A stretch of 64,000 bases of DNA from Rhodococcus sp. Z13 (GCF_025837095.1 NZ_CP107551.1:3032668-3096667); one strand, 5' to 3'; positions 37,544 to 45,601 are shown, counted from the first letter of the stretch. Program-made: numbers and translations. The notes: generated from the letters alone by a model not told the origin.

Positions 37544-38344
37544 TCACTCCGTGATCAGCTGATCCAGCACCTCGAGCTCCGACTCCCCCGACCAGTAGCC
37601 GACGAGGTTCCGGGCCAGTTCCCGGTACGCCTCGGCCCCCTTGTTCCTACGGCCCGCCAGCACCGTCGCGCCCGAGGCCGACGCCTCGGCGAAGCGGACC
37701 GTGCGCGGGATCGGCGGGGACAGCACCGGCAGGTCGTAGCGGTCGGAGACGTCGGCGAGCACGTCCCGGCTGTGGGTGGTCCGCGAGTCGTAGAGCGTGG
37801 GCAGCGCGCCCAGCAGGTCCAGATCGGGGTTGGTGATCTGCTTGACCTCCCTCACGGTGCGGAGCAACTGCCCCACCCCGCGGTGCGCGAGGGTCTCGCA
37901 CTGCAGCGGCACGAGCACCGAATGCGCGGCTGTGAGCCCGTTGAGCGTGAGAACACCCAGTGAGGGCGGGCAGTCCACCACGATGACGTCGAAGGCGCCC
38001 TCGAGCGTCGCCAGGGCCCGTTTCAGGGCGTATTCGCGGCCCGGCTTCATGAGCAGCATCGCCTCGGCCCCGGCGAGGTCGATGGTCGCCGGCAGCAGCG
38101 ACATCCCCTCCTCGGTGTCGAGCAGCACGTCCTTGGCCTCGGCCTCGCCGAGGAGCACCTCGTGCACGGATCGTTCGAGTCTGTCGGGGTTGTGGCCGAG
38201 GGAGAAGGTCAGACATCCCTGGGGGTCGAGGTCGACGACGAGCACCCGACGGCCGAGGGCCGACAATGCGGCGCCCAACGACGCGACGGTGGTCGTCTTG
38301 GCGACGCCACCCTTCTGATTTGCCACCGCAAGTACCGTTGTCAC
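37544..38344 (-). CDS. ParA/Soj-type ATPase (Rv3213c-like)
   Basis: The 266-residue protein has the deviant Walker A motif KGGVAKTTT at 11-19, the Asp-bearing motif LVVDLDPQG and VIVVDCPPSLG. These are typical of ParA-type ATPases that dimerise on ATP and bind DNA non-specifically. No ParB gene is adjacent, so it is an orphan rather than the chromosomal partition ParA, as with Rv3213c. It is convergent with the Rv3212-like gene (23 bp) and divergent from the acetyltransferase. Cargo is unknown. Confidence 0.9.
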   Translation of the reverse strand: MTTVLAVANQKGGVAKTTTVASLGAALSALGRRVLVVDLDPQGCLTFSLGHNPDRLERSVHEVLLGEAEAKDVLLDTEEGMSLLPATIDLAGAEAMLLMKPGREYALKRALATLEGAFDVIVVDCPPSLGVLTLNGLTAAHSVLVPLQCETLAHRGVGQLLRTVREVKQITNPDLDLLGALPTLYDSRTTHSRDVLADVSDRYDLPVLSPPIPRTVRFAEASASGATVLAGRRNKGAEAYRELARNLVGYWSGESELEVLDQLITE

Positions 38345-38454
38345 GGGTTCGATCCTCGCGTACTCGACGGCTCGGTGCGAGAGGAACGTCCCAGGGTGGG
38401 GAGCATCACCCCGCCCTTCCAGATCGACATCCCGTCCAGCAGGAGGAACACGTC

Positions 38455-38955
38455 GTGATCCGCAGGGCCACCCCCGAGGACGTCGAGGCCATCACCGGGT
38501 TGGTCTACGACCTGGCCGAGTACGAGAAGGCCCGGCACGAGTGCACGGTGGTCCCGCAGCAGATCCACGACGCCTTGTTCGGTCCCGAACCGTCGGTGTT
38601 CGCGCACGTCGCCGAGGAACCCGCCACGGGCGGCGCCCCGGCGCGGGTGGTCGGGGTGGCGCTGTGGTTCCGGAACTTCTCGACCTGGGACGGGGTGCAC
38701 GGGATCTACCTCGAGGACCTCTACGTCCGTCCCGAGCACCGCGGCAAGGGGCACGGCCGGGCCCTGCTGGCGGCGCTGGCGCAGGAGTGCGTGGAGCGCG
38801 GTTACACCCGCCTGAGCTGGTCCGTGCTGGACTGGAACACTCCGTCCATAGGTTTCTACCGGTCGCTCGGTGCCGTGCCGCAGGACGAGTGGACGACCTT
38901 CCGCCTGTCGGGCGACGCGCTGCAGGCACTCGGCGGCGCCGGCGTCACCGCCTGA
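38455..38955 (+). CDS. GNAT family N-acetyltransferase (Rv3216-like)
   Basis: A protein of 166 residues from GTG 38455, with AGGAGG about 9 nt upstream. The acetyl-CoA site is VRPEHRGKGHGRALL (motif A, RxxGxG) around 95-109, preceded by the strand IYLEDLYV. The segment FSTWDGVHGIYLEDLYV is typical of diamine/spermidine-type acetyltransferases, but the substrate cannot be fixed. It corresponds to Rv3216; Rv3214-Rv3215 counterparts (gpm2, entC) are absent at this point. Confidence 0.88.
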   Translation: MIRRATPEDVEAITGLVYDLAEYEKARHECTVVPQQIHDALFGPEPSVFAHVAEEPATGGAPARVVGVALWFRNFSTWDGVHGIYLEDLYVRPEHRGKGHGRALLAALAQECVERGYTRLSWSVLDWNTPSIGFYRSLGAVPQDEWTTFRLSGDALQALGGAGVTA

Positions 38956-38984
38956 ACGTCCCTCACCCCCGCACGCCGCCGGGA

Positions 38985-39410
38985 TCACTCCTCATCGGCG
39001 TCGGGGGCGTACTCGCGTGCCAGCCAGCGCGTCGTGGGCGGGCTGAACAGCAGCACGAGGGTCGGCACCACCACGAGCGCGAGCAGCACACCGAGGACGG
39101 GCTGGTGCGAGTCGGTCAGCAGCGCCCACACCACCGGCAGCAGGAGCAGCTGCGCCAGTACGGCCACGGAGCGGCCCCAGCGCACCCCGCGCACGAGGGC
39201 GATGCCGGCGGCCAGCACGCCGCCGAACAGGATCGTCAGCCACAACGCGAGCCCGTAGCCGTTCGTCACGGACTGGTCGTAGTGACCCGACGCGGCGCGG
39301 ATCACCGAGTAGATCGCGAAGCCGATCGCGACCACACCTTCGAAGACGACGAGCCAGCCCGCGGCGCGGACGGTCGACGGAACACTGCTGCGAGGTGTTT
39401 CGAGAGGCAC
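38985..39410 (-). CDS. Four-helix membrane protein (Rv3217c-like)
   Basis: A protein of 141 residues from GTG 39410. Four hydrophobic segments: AAGWLVVFEGVVAIGFAIYS, LALWLTILFGGVLAAGIALV, VAVLAQLLLLPVVWALLT and LGVLLALVVVPTLVLLF. An acidic C-terminus follows (APDADEE). The size and order match Rv3217c, an uncharacterised integral membrane protein. It is convergent with the acetyltransferase and divergent from the diacylglycerol-kinase-like gene. No functional motif is visible. Confidence 0.83.
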   Translation of the reverse strand: MPLETPRSSVPSTVRAAGWLVVFEGVVAIGFAIYSVIRAASGHYDQSVTNGYGLALWLTILFGGVLAAGIALVRGVRWGRSVAVLAQLLLLPVVWALLTDSHQPVLGVLLALVVVPTLVLLFSPPTTRWLAREYAPDADEE

Positions 39411-39457
39411 CAGTCCAGCGTAGTGGACCGATCGGCCAGCACTTAGGCTGATGTTCC

Positions 39458-40408
39458 GTGCGCGCCCTGCTGATCGTGAACCCGAATGCGACGACGACCA
39501 CCCCGGCCGGTCGCGACCGGCTCGTTCACGCGTTGAAGGGCAGTCTGGCGCTGACGGTGGCCCACACCACCCACCGCGGTCACGCCGCGGAGCTGGCCCG
39601 CTCCGCGCACGCCGACGGGATGGACGTGATCGTCGCACACGGCGGCGACGGCACCGTGAACGAGATCGTCAACGGCCTGCTCGGCCCCTCCCCCGAGCGG
39701 GTCGCCGATCCCACCCTGCCGCGGCTGGCGGTGGTGCCGGGTGGTTCGGCGAACGTCTTCGCCCGCTCGCTGGGCATCTCCGCCGACCCGCTCGAGGCGA
39801 CCGCCCAGGTGCTCGAGTTGCTGCAGGACGGCACCTCGGTGCGCATCGGTCTCGGACACTGCGACGGCCGCTGGTTCACCTTCAACGCCGGCCTGGGCCT
39901 CGACGCGCAGGTGTGCGAGGCCATCGACCGGAGCCGCGCGCTGGGCCGGAAGGTCACCACGGCCCGGTACGTGCGTCACGCCGTCGCCCGGTTCTTCGCC
40001 GCGAAGCGCGCCGAACCCACCCTGACGCTCGAGATGCCCGGCCGTGAGCCGGTCACCGGGGTGCATTACGCCTTCGTGTCGAACTCGAGTCCGTGGACCT
40101 ATCTCGAGTCGCGCCCCGTCCACACCAATCCCGGCACCTCCTTCGACACCGGGCTGGGCGTGTTCGCCATGACGACCATGCGGGTGGTTCCGAGCCTGCG
40201 GGTGGTCCGGCAGCTCCTGGCCACCCACGGCGAACCGGCATCGCCACATCTGGTGCGTGCGGACGACATCGCGCGTGTGCACGCGCGGGCATCGCACCCC
40301 ATCGGCCTCCAGGTCGACGGTGACTATCTCGGACTCCGTTCCGAAGTGGAGTTTCTCGCCGTACCCTCGATACTGGATGTCGTCGCGTCCGGGATCCGAC
40401 CGGAGTGA
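39458..40408 (+). CDS. Diacylglycerol/sphingosine kinase-like lipid kinase (Rv3218-like)
   Basis: This 316-residue protein carries the DAGK catalytic signature HGGDGTVNEIVNGLLG at about 61-76, the N-terminal strand LLIVNPNAT and the second-domain motif PGGSANVFARSLG. It phosphorylates a lipid hydroxyl (diacylglycerol or a related polyol lipid) in the DagK/YegS superfamily. No membrane segment; peripheral association is expected. GTG 39458 begins immediately at the first strand. It precedes whiB1 as in Rv3218-Rv3219. Confidence 0.9.
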   Translation: MRALLIVNPNATTTTPAGRDRLVHALKGSLALTVAHTTHRGHAAELARSAHADGMDVIVAHGGDGTVNEIVNGLLGPSPERVADPTLPRLAVVPGGSANVFARSLGISADPLEATAQVLELLQDGTSVRIGLGHCDGRWFTFNAGLGLDAQVCEAIDRSRALGRKVTTARYVRHAVARFFAAKRAEPTLTLEMPGREPVTGVHYAFVSNSSPWTYLESRPVHTNPGTSFDTGLGVFAMTTMRVVPSLRVVRQLLATHGEPASPHLVRADDIARVHARASHPIGLQVDGDYLGLRSEVEFLAVPSILDVVASGIRPE

Positions 40409-40576
40409 TCCCGCGGCGCCGGAACTCCACTGCCCGAATTCCGTGACCGCGGATTCTGCGACTGCGGTTACCTTCTCGTCGCAGAATCCGCACGACCCGA
40501 GGACCGGCGAACAGGGACACACCCGAGCGTGAGCTTCCCCACGATCATGGTCGATTCTATTGACTACTCGCTCGTT

Positions 40577-40592
40577 CGTGAAAGCATTCACA
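40577..40592. promoter_or_regulatory. CRP/Rv3676-like operator upstream of whiB1
   Basis: CGTGAAAGCATTCACA matches the CRP consensus TGTGA-n6-TCACA in 9 of 10 defined positions, with a perfectly symmetric GTGA/TCAC. It lies 92 bp before the whiB1 start. CRP (Rv3676) controls whiB1 in M. tuberculosis through upstream sites. The rest of the 275-bp intergenic region shows AT-rich patches near 40555-40615 that probably hold the promoter. Confidence 0.75.
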
Positions 40593-40683
40593 AGTAACCG
40601 CGCGGAAATACTCCGCGCCGCAGGCGTGAACACGCAATGACCATTCAGCCGGTGCACACGCACCATCGAAGGAGAGTAGAAGC

Positions 40684-40938
40684 ATGGACTGGCGCCACAA
40701 GGCCATCTGCCGCGACGAGGATCCGGAACTGTTCTTCCCCGTGGGGAACAGCGGCCCGGCCCTCGCGCAGATCGCCGATGCCAAGCTCGTGTGCAACCGC
40801 TGCCCTGTCACCACCGAATGCCTGTCCTGGGCTCTCGAGTCCGGCCAGGACGCCGGCGTCTGGGGTGGTATGAGCGAGGACGAGCGTCGCGCCCTCAAGC
40901 GCCGCAACGCCCGCACCCGGGCCCGCACCGCGGTCTAG
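40684..40938 (+). CDS. whiB1: WhiB1-type iron-sulfur transcription factor
   Basis: An 84-residue Wbl protein with cluster cysteines C9, C37, C40 and C46 and the Wbl turn GVWGGMSEDER, ending in a basic tail RRNARTRARTAV. The sequence is of the WhiB1 class: an essential, nitric-oxide-sensitive [4Fe-4S] protein that binds the principal sigma factor. The ribosome binding site AAGGAGAG lies upstream of ATG 40684. Regulation by a CRP-type protein is suggested by the site at 40577. It is followed by a strong terminator and then the convergent pdtaS gene. Confidence 0.96.
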   Translation: MDWRHKAICRDEDPELFFPVGNSGPALAQIADAKLVCNRCPVTTECLSWALESGQDAGVWGGMSEDERRALKRRNARTRARTAV

Positions 40939-40961
40939 GAAACACGCTTCACGCAACACCG

Positions 40962-40992
40962 AAGGCCCGGCTCCCCCTCGGAGCCGGGCCTT
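40962..40992. terminator. whiB1 terminator
   Basis: AAGGCCCGGCTCC (40962-40974) pairs with GGAGCCGGGCCTT (40980-40992), a perfect 13-bp stem with a 5-nt loop, 23 bp after the whiB1 stop. The T-run after it is short (TTCGTG). Confidence 0.85.
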
Positions 40993-41013
40993 CGTGCATG
41001 TCCGGTGGCAGTG

Positions 41014-41067
41014 TCTGCCGGTAGGACCCGGCCGGAAAGGCCATGCCAGGAGGGCCCTACCGGCAGA
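41014..41067 (-). terminator. Compound hairpin downstream of pdtaS
   Basis: TCTGCCGGTAGG (41014-41025) pairs with CCTACCGGCAGA (41056-41067). Inside, GGCC-GGAAA-GGCC forms a second stem. It lies 16 bp beyond the pdtaS stop and probably ends that transcript. Confidence 0.65.
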
Positions 41068-41082
41068 GCCCGCGCCGAGCGC

Positions 41083-42561
41083 TCAATTCGCGACCTTGCC
41101 CAGCGGCAGCCGCAGCCGCGCGTCGGTGCCGCCCTTCTCGTTGGAGGTCAGCTCCAGCGACCCACCGAGTTCGGCGGCGACGAGCGTGCGCACGATCTGC
41201 AGACCGAGCCGGTTCGACGACTCGAGACTGAACCCCTCCGGCAGCCCCTTGCCCTCGTCGCGGACCACGACGTCGAGCATGCGGGCCGAGCGCTGCGCGT
41301 TGACGGTGACCGTCCCGTCGGTGCCCGGCTCGAAGGCGTGCTCGACGGCGTTCTGGACGAGCTCGGTCAGCACCATCACCAGCGGGGTGGCGCGGTCGGC
41401 GGGGAACACCCCGAGCTTGCCGACGCGCTCGACACGGATCTGGCTGCCCACCGTCGAGACGTCCACGACGATCGGGATCAGCTGATCGAAGACCCCGTCG
41501 AGGTCGACCTCCTCGTCCACCGACATCGACAACGCTTCGTGCACGAGCGCGATGGACGTCACCCGCCGCACCGCCTCACCGAGCGCCTGCCGCGCCTCCT
41601 CGTTGCCGGTGCGGCGCGCCTGCAGCCGCAGCAGCGCCGCGACGGTCTGGAGGTTGTTCTTGACCCGGTGGTGGATCTCGCGGATCGTCGCGTCCTTGCT
41701 CAGCAGGGCGCGGTCGCGGCGCTTGACCTCGGTGACGTCGCGGACGATCACCGCGGCTCCCTCGATCCGGCCGCGCGGCACCAGGACCAGGGCGCGGATC
41801 AGCACGGTCGCGCCGCGCGCCTCGACCTCCATGCGCTGTCCCAGCCGGCCCTCCACGGCGCCGCGGAGGTACTCGATGACGTCGCGGCTCTCGAACGGGT
41901 CGGTGACCAGCGCACCGGTGGTCTCCACGAGGTCCTGGCCGATGAGATCGGAGTTCAGGCCCATCCGGTGGTAGGCGGACAGTGCGTTGGGGCTGGCGTA
42001 GACGACGCGGCCCTGCCGGTCCAGGCGGATGAAACCGTCGCCGGCACGGGGGCTGGACTTGGTGTCCGAGCGGGCCTCCGGCGTCGGGAAGGTGCCCTCG
42101 CTGATCATCTGGTACAGATCGTCGGCGCATTCGAGGTAGGCGGTCTCGAGGGCACTGGCGGAGCGGCGCGAGACCCGGGCGGCGTCGCGGCTGAGCACGG
42201 CCACCACCCGTCCGTCCCAGCGCACCGGCACACCCTGCCGGGTGTTGATGCCGTCGCCGGAGGCCGGGCTCGCGGTGACGATCTCGCCTGTCTCGAAAGC
42301 CTTTCGCACGTAAGGATGTTCGTCGTCGGACACGAGGGTGCCGACGGCGTCCTCGGGGATGACCGTGGAGGCCGTGGTGGGGCGGCACTGCGCGACACAC
42401 ACGATCCCGTTGGGTGCCGCGTCGACCCACAGGAGGACGTCGGCGAACGACAGGTCGGCGAGCAGCTGCCACTCGCCCACCACCCTCTGCAGATGATCGA
42501 CAGCGGCTCCCGGCAGATCCGTGTACTTCGCGAGCAGCGAGCTGAGTGTGGACACCGTCAA
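41083..42561 (-). CDS. pdtaS: Sensor histidine kinase PdtaS (GAF-PAS-HisKA_2)
   Basis: The 492-residue soluble kinase has an N-terminal GAF domain (about 1-150), a PAS domain (about 170-280, with DGFIRLDRQGRVVYASPNA) and a HisKA_2/HATPase core with the phosphorylated His in EIHHRVKNNLQTVAALL near residue 295, then ELVQNAVEHAF (N box) and DEGKGLPEGF (G box). It lacks membrane segments. It matches Rv3220c, which signals to the RNA-binding antiterminator PdtaR; that partner is not in the window, as usual. It is cotranscribed in the minus direction after the biotinyl protein gene (26 bp apart). Confidence 0.95.
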   Translation of the reverse strand: MTVSTLSSLLAKYTDLPGAAVDHLQRVVGEWQLLADLSFADVLLWVDAAPNGIVCVAQCRPTTASTVIPEDAVGTLVSDDEHPYVRKAFETGEIVTASPASGDGINTRQGVPVRWDGRVVAVLSRDAARVSRRSASALETAYLECADDLYQMISEGTFPTPEARSDTKSSPRAGDGFIRLDRQGRVVYASPNALSAYHRMGLNSDLIGQDLVETTGALVTDPFESRDVIEYLRGAVEGRLGQRMEVEARGATVLIRALVLVPRGRIEGAAVIVRDVTEVKRRDRALLSKDATIREIHHRVKNNLQTVAALLRLQARRTGNEEARQALGEAVRRVTSIALVHEALSMSVDEEVDLDGVFDQLIPIVVDVSTVGSQIRVERVGKLGVFPADRATPLVMVLTELVQNAVEHAFEPGTDGTVTVNAQRSARMLDVVVRDEGKGLPEGFSLESSNRLGLQIVRTLVAAELGGSLELTSNEKGGTDARLRLPLGKVAN

Positions 42562-42587
42562 CGCCTTCGTGATCAGGAGCGGGCCGC

Positions 42588-42803
42588 TCAGGAGATGACC
42601 GCGATCAGGTCACCCTGCTGGATGACGTCGCCGACCGTGACCGCCACCGAGGTCACCGTTCCGGCGGATTCCGCGAGCACGGGGATCTCCATCTTCATGG
42701 ATTCGAGGACGACGAGCGTGTCGCCCTCGGCCACCACGTCGCCCTCGCGCACCACGACCTCGAACACGGTCGATACCATCTCCGCGCGCACATCCTCTGC
42801 CAT
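42588..42803 (-). CDS. Biotin/lipoyl attachment carrier protein (Rv3221c/TB7.3-like)
   Basis: A protein of 71 residues from ATG 42803, the same length as Rv3221c. It is a stand-alone biotinyl/lipoyl domain with the modification site ESMKMEIPV, where Lys37 would be biotinylated. It may serve an acyl-CoA carboxylase, although none is adjacent. A GAGGTG ribosome binding site precedes the ATG. The frame stays open further upstream, but that part has no sense as protein and crosses the bL37 gene on the other strand. Confidence 0.92.
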   Translation of the reverse strand: MAEDVRAEMVSTVFEVVVREGDVVAEGDTLVVLESMKMEIPVLAESAGTVTSVAVTVGDVIQQGDLIAVIS

Positions 42804-42897
42804 CGAACACCTCGTTTCGCCCTCGGCGGTGGACCTGCCGACAGGACCCCTCGACCGCACGTGAAACACTGTAATGAAACAGAAAGGAGAACCCACC

Positions 42898-42972
42898 ATG
42901 GGCAAGCGAGGCCGCAAGAAGCGCAGCCGCAAGGGCAACGCCGCGAACCACGGCAAGCGTCCCAACGCCTGA
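42898..42972 (+). CDS. Ribosomal protein bL37 (24 residues)
   Basis: A 25-codon gene, below usual gene-finding limits: MGKRGRKKRSRKG at the start and HGKRPNA at the end, almost wholly basic. AAAGGAGA lies 6 nt before ATG 42898. I recognise it as bL37, the small mycobacterial-type 50S protein first seen in ribosome structures, which in other actinobacteria also sits beside the biotinyl protein and sigH genes. It is followed by a perfect 16-bp terminator, indicating an independent transcript. Confidence 0.88.
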   Translation: MGKRGRKKRSRKGNAANHGKRPNA

Positions 42973-42980
42973 GACGCACG

Positions 42981-43016
42981 TCAGGGGCCGGAGAGCAGCA
43001 GCTCTCCGGCCCCTGA
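42981..43016. terminator. Strong terminator after bL37
   Basis: TCAGGGGCCGGAGAGC (42981-42996) pairs without mismatch with GCTCTCCGGCCCCTGA (43001-43016) around an AGCA loop, 8 bp after the bL37 stop. It may also end the rshA transcript from the other side (stop at 43083). Confidence 0.9.
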
Positions 43017-43082
43017 TGCATGTACGGGGTCGGCGCACCGGCCGGCCGGTCCGAGCGACGAGGACTCCGGTGGGTGGGAGCC

Positions 43083-43361
43083 TCAGGCGGTGGGATCGGT
43101 GTCGGTGATCACGACCGTGCGGCGGATCTCGAGCATCAGCCGCTCGCGCAGCCCCTCCGGGGCGTGTTCCCCGCGGCACTTGCGGCCGATCAGCGCCTTG
43201 ATCTTCTCCTCGATCCCGTAGGCCTCGAGGCACGACCCGCAGTCGTCGAGATGTCGCTGCAGGCGCTCGCGGGAGGTCTCGTCGCACTCGGAGTCGAGAA
43301 GCAGGTACACGTCCGCGATGACCGCCGAGCAGTCGAGTCGATCGAAGTCCGGTTCGCTCAC
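43083..43361 (-). CDS. rshA: Zinc-associated anti-sigma factor RshA
   Basis: A 92-residue protein with the ZAS motif HLDDCGSC (HxxxCxxC; about 37-44), preceded by a further Cys (SECDE). This arrangement senses thiol oxidation by releasing zinc and forming a disulfide, freeing SigH. GTG 43361 overlaps the sigH stop (GTGA), tying the stoichiometry of the pair. The C-terminal part is basic then acidic ([11 protein letters not shown]). Confidence 0.93.
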   Translation of the reverse strand: MSEPDFDRLDCSAVIADVYLLLDSECDETSRERLQRHLDDCGSCLEAYGIEEKIKALIGRKCRGEHAPEGLRERLMLEIRRTVVITDTDPTA

Positions 43362-43996
43362 TGCGGTGCTCCCTTTCCGCTGTCGGTGGAGTCCGATGGC
43401 CCGGCCGCCGCGTCGACCGCTCCGTTCCGGTTGAATCCCCGCTCGCGCGCCACGTCGGCGAGCAGGCCACGCAGTTGCTTCCGCCCCCGGTGCAACCTCG
43501 ACATCACGGTGCCGATCGGCGTCCCCATGATCTCGGCGATCTCCTTGTAGGGGAAGCCCTCGACGTCGGCGTAGTACACCGCCATGCGGAACTCCTCGGG
43601 GAGTTCCTGCAGGGCGGCCTTGATGTCGTCGTCGGGCAGGGCGTCGAGCGCCTCGACCTCGGCCGACCGCAGACCGGTCGACGTGTGCTCGGCGGTGGCC
43701 GCGAGCTGCCAGTCGGTGATCTCGTCGGTCGGGTACTGCGCGGGCTGACGCTGCTTCTTCCGGTACGAGTTGATGTAGGTGTTGGTGAGGATCCGGTACA
43801 GCCAGGCCTTGAGGTTGGTGCCCTCCCGGAACGAGCGGAAGGCGGAGAACGCCTTGATGTACGTCTCCTGCACGAGATCCTCGGCGTCGGAGGGATTGCG
43901 TGTCATCCGCAGCGCCGCGCCGTAGAGCTGGTCGAGCAGGGGCAGCGCATCCCGCTCGAACCGCTCCGTCAGTTCTTCCACAGACTCCTCGACCAC
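43358..43996 (-). CDS. sigH: RNA polymerase sigma factor SigH (ECF12-type)
   Basis: From GTG 43996 the protein has 212 residues. Region 2 contains [20 protein letters not shown] and [23 protein letters not shown]; region 4 contains [20 protein letters not shown] and [16 protein letters not shown]. Its sequence is close to Mtb SigH, the oxidative and heat stress sigma. The ribosome binding site GAAGGG precedes the chosen GTG; GTG 43969-region codons are lesser options. The reading frame continues open upstream, and a second GTG at 44206 with GGAG before it would add 70 residues with four 9-residue repeats (see findings). It controls its own promoter by inference. Confidence 0.94.
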   Translation of the reverse strand: MVEESVEELTERFERDALPLLDQLYGAALRMTRNPSDAEDLVQETYIKAFSAFRSFREGTNLKAWLYRILTNTYINSYRKKQRQPAQYPTDEITDWQLAATAEHTSTGLRSAEVEALDALPDDDIKAALQELPEEFRMAVYYADVEGFPYKEIAEIMGTPIGTVMSRLHRGRKQLRGLLADVARERGFNRNGAVDAAAGPSDSTDSGKGAPQ

Positions 43997-44061
43997 ACCG
44001 ATCCCTTCATCGACGTCTGCCGAGAAGGCTACCGGTAGCTCCGGGCCGGAAGCCGGGAGAC

Positions 44062-44168
44062 GGCGGTCCCCGTCGGGACCGGTGGGGCGGCGGTCCCCGT
44101 CGGGACCGGTGGGGCGGCGGTCCCCGTCGGGACCGGTGGGGCGGCGGTCCCCGTCGGGACCGGTGGGA
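44062..44168 (-). repeat. Four 27-bp repeats in the sigH leader, each a hairpin and nine codons
   Basis: The core CGGTCCCCGTCGGGACCGG starts at 44064, 44091, 44118 and 44145, exactly 27 bp apart. Each core is an inverted repeat (CGGTCCC, loop CGTC, GGGACCG). Read in the sigH frame on the minus strand, each unit codes RRPTGPDGD. The array ends 66 bp before the conventional sigH start. The units are nearly identical, so it has probably expanded recently or is maintained. Confidence 0.93.
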
Positions 44169-44256
44169 CGCCGGACGGGGTCCGGGGCGAGACACGTCAC
44201 TGCCACGAATTCTCCGATCGTCGGTCCTCGGGTGGCCGGTGCGCACCCGGAAGGCA

Positions 44257-44283
44257 CAACAACCGGTCGGCGCGGGTTGTTCC
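44257..44283 (-). promoter_or_regulatory. SigH-type promoter upstream of sigH
   Basis: On the minus strand GGGGAAC, whose core GGAAC spans 44283-44279, is followed after 18 bp by GTTG (44260-44257), matching the SigH/SigR consensus GGAAT-n18-GTT. The predicted start, near 44250, leaves a 250-nt leader covering the repeats. The divergent ybaK gene begins 50 bp away. Confidence 0.7.
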
Positions 44284-44332
44284 CCTTCACCTGCCCGTGT
44301 GTCGCAGGTCGCGGGTTTCCTACAGTGGGGCA

Positions 44333-44830
44333 ATGGCTTCGACGTCGACTCCCGCGACCGTTCTGCTGAGACGCGAGAAGATCGCCCACCGCGTACACGA
44401 GTACGAGCACGATCCCCGCGCCGCGTCGTTCGGCGCGGAGGCCGTGGAGGAGCTCGGCAACCGTCTCGGGGTCTCCCCCGCGCAGATCTTCAAGACGCTG
44501 GTGGTGTCGCTGTCCGACGGCAAGCTCGCCGTCGCGGTGATCCCGGTGCCCGACACCCTCTCGCTCAAGGCCGTGGCCGGGGCGCTCGGAGGCGGCAAGG
44601 CCGTGATGGCCGACCACACCGCCGCCGAACGCTCGACCGGCTACGTGGTCGGCGGGATCTCCCCGCTGGGGCAGCGCAGGAAGCTGCGCACCGTCGTCGA
44701 CGCCTCCGCCGAGCAGTGGGACCGGGTGCTGTGCAGCGCGGGCCGGCGGGGCCTCGAGATCGAGCTGGATCCGCGGGAGCTGATCCGACTGACCGGCGCG
44801 GTCGTCGCGCCGATCACCGCCGGCCCCTGA
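44333..44830 (+). CDS. ybaK: YbaK/EbsC-type Cys-tRNA(Pro) deacylase
   Basis: A protein of 165 residues from ATG 44333. It matches the bacterial YbaK/ProX editing fold: the conserved Lys in [12 protein letters not shown], the segment [19 protein letters not shown], and [14 protein letters not shown] followed by GLEIELDP. This group hydrolyses Cys-tRNA(Pro) to prevent Cys incorporation at Pro codons. It is divergent from sigH, with a shared intergenic region that includes the inferred SigH promoter. It is convergent with the SRAP gene. Confidence 0.9.
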   Translation: MASTSTPATVLLRREKIAHRVHEYEHDPRAASFGAEAVEELGNRLGVSPAQIFKTLVVSLSDGKLAVAVIPVPDTLSLKAVAGALGGGKAVMADHTAAERSTGYVVGGISPLGQRRKLRTVVDASAEQWDRVLCSAGRRGLEIELDPRELIRLTGAVVAPITAGP

Positions 44831-44854
44831 GCCGCCGCGCCCCGCGGGAGGCGG

Positions 44855-45601
44855 TCAGAGCAGGGCCAGCTGGTCGCCGGCGCCGTCGTCGGGGGCGAGC
44901 AGTTCCGGGCCGTTGTTGCGCACGCTGTTGACCTTCTCGGACACGCGCCGGATCTCGATGGCCGACACCGCCTCGAGGCTCGGCACGATGAGGTCGGGGT
45001 GGCCGAGACTGTCGGGATCGAGCCAGGCGTCCCAGCGGTCCGGCGGCAGGATCAGCGGCATCCGTTCGTGGACGTTGCACAACCGGTCCACCGACTGCGC
45101 GGTGAGGATCGTGGTGCTCAGCAGCGGCGGTGCCTGCGGCTCGCGCGGGTCGCGCCAGACCGACCACAGTCCCGCCATGTGGATGCGGGCCCCGTCGCCG
45201 CGGGACATGAAGTAGGGCACCCGGCGGGTCTTCCCACCCGGCGCGGGTTCGACCTGCCATTCGTACCAGCCGTCCATCGGCACCAGGCAGCGTCTGTAGC
45301 GCAGCGAGTGCGCGAAGCTCGGTTTGGTGGCCACCGACTCCGAGCGGGCGTTGAACAGCGGCGCGCTCGTCCCGATCCGCTCGGCGAACGACGGGACGAG
45401 ACCCCAGCGCATGCGGCGGATGCGGCGGCGGGCCGGGCCGTCGGGATCGTCGCGGTCGTGGCGAGCAACGACGGTGAGCACCCCGGTGGTGGGGGCGACG
45501 TTGTAGTTCGGCCGGGGTTCGGTCTCGCCGGTCTCGTCCAGCGCATCGAGTTCGACGGCGAGCGTGGCCGGGTCGGCCGTGGACGCATACCTTCCGCACA
45601 T
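44855..45601 (-). CDS. SRAP (HMCES/YedK) abasic-site shield peptidase (Rv3226c-like)
   Basis: A protein of 248 residues from ATG 45601. The start is MCGRY, leaving Cys2 as the N-terminal nucleophile after Met removal. Other SRAP positions are kept: NYNVAPT (Asn), GWYEW (Glu) and NVHERMP (His). Such proteins form a thiazolidine crosslink with abasic sites in single-stranded DNA and so shield them. It matches Rv3226c. Divergent from aroA (85 bp). No partner genes of the SOS type are adjacent. Confidence 0.93.
   Translation of the reverse strand: MCGRYASTADPATLAVELDALDETGETEPRPNYNVAPTTGVLTVVARHDRDDPDGPARRRIRRMRWGLVPSFAERIGTSAPLFNARSESVATKPSFAHSLRYRRCLVPMDGWYEWQVEPAPGGKTRRVPYFMSRGDGARIHMAGLWSVWRDPREPQAPPLLSTTILTAQSVDRLCNVHERMPLILPPDRWDAWLDPDSLGHPDLIVPSLEAVSAIEIRRVSEKVNSVRNNGPELLAPDDGAGDQLALL

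Noticed and set aside
42588-42965. Longer 125-residue version of the biotinyl carrier protein
   Set aside because: The extra part is nonsense-like, overlaps bL37 on the other strand, and the ATG at 42803 has a good ribosome binding site and the length of the mycobacterial homologue.
44062-44168. CRISPR-like array at the sigH leader
   Set aside because: Units are contiguous 27-bp repeats without unique spacers and without cas genes.
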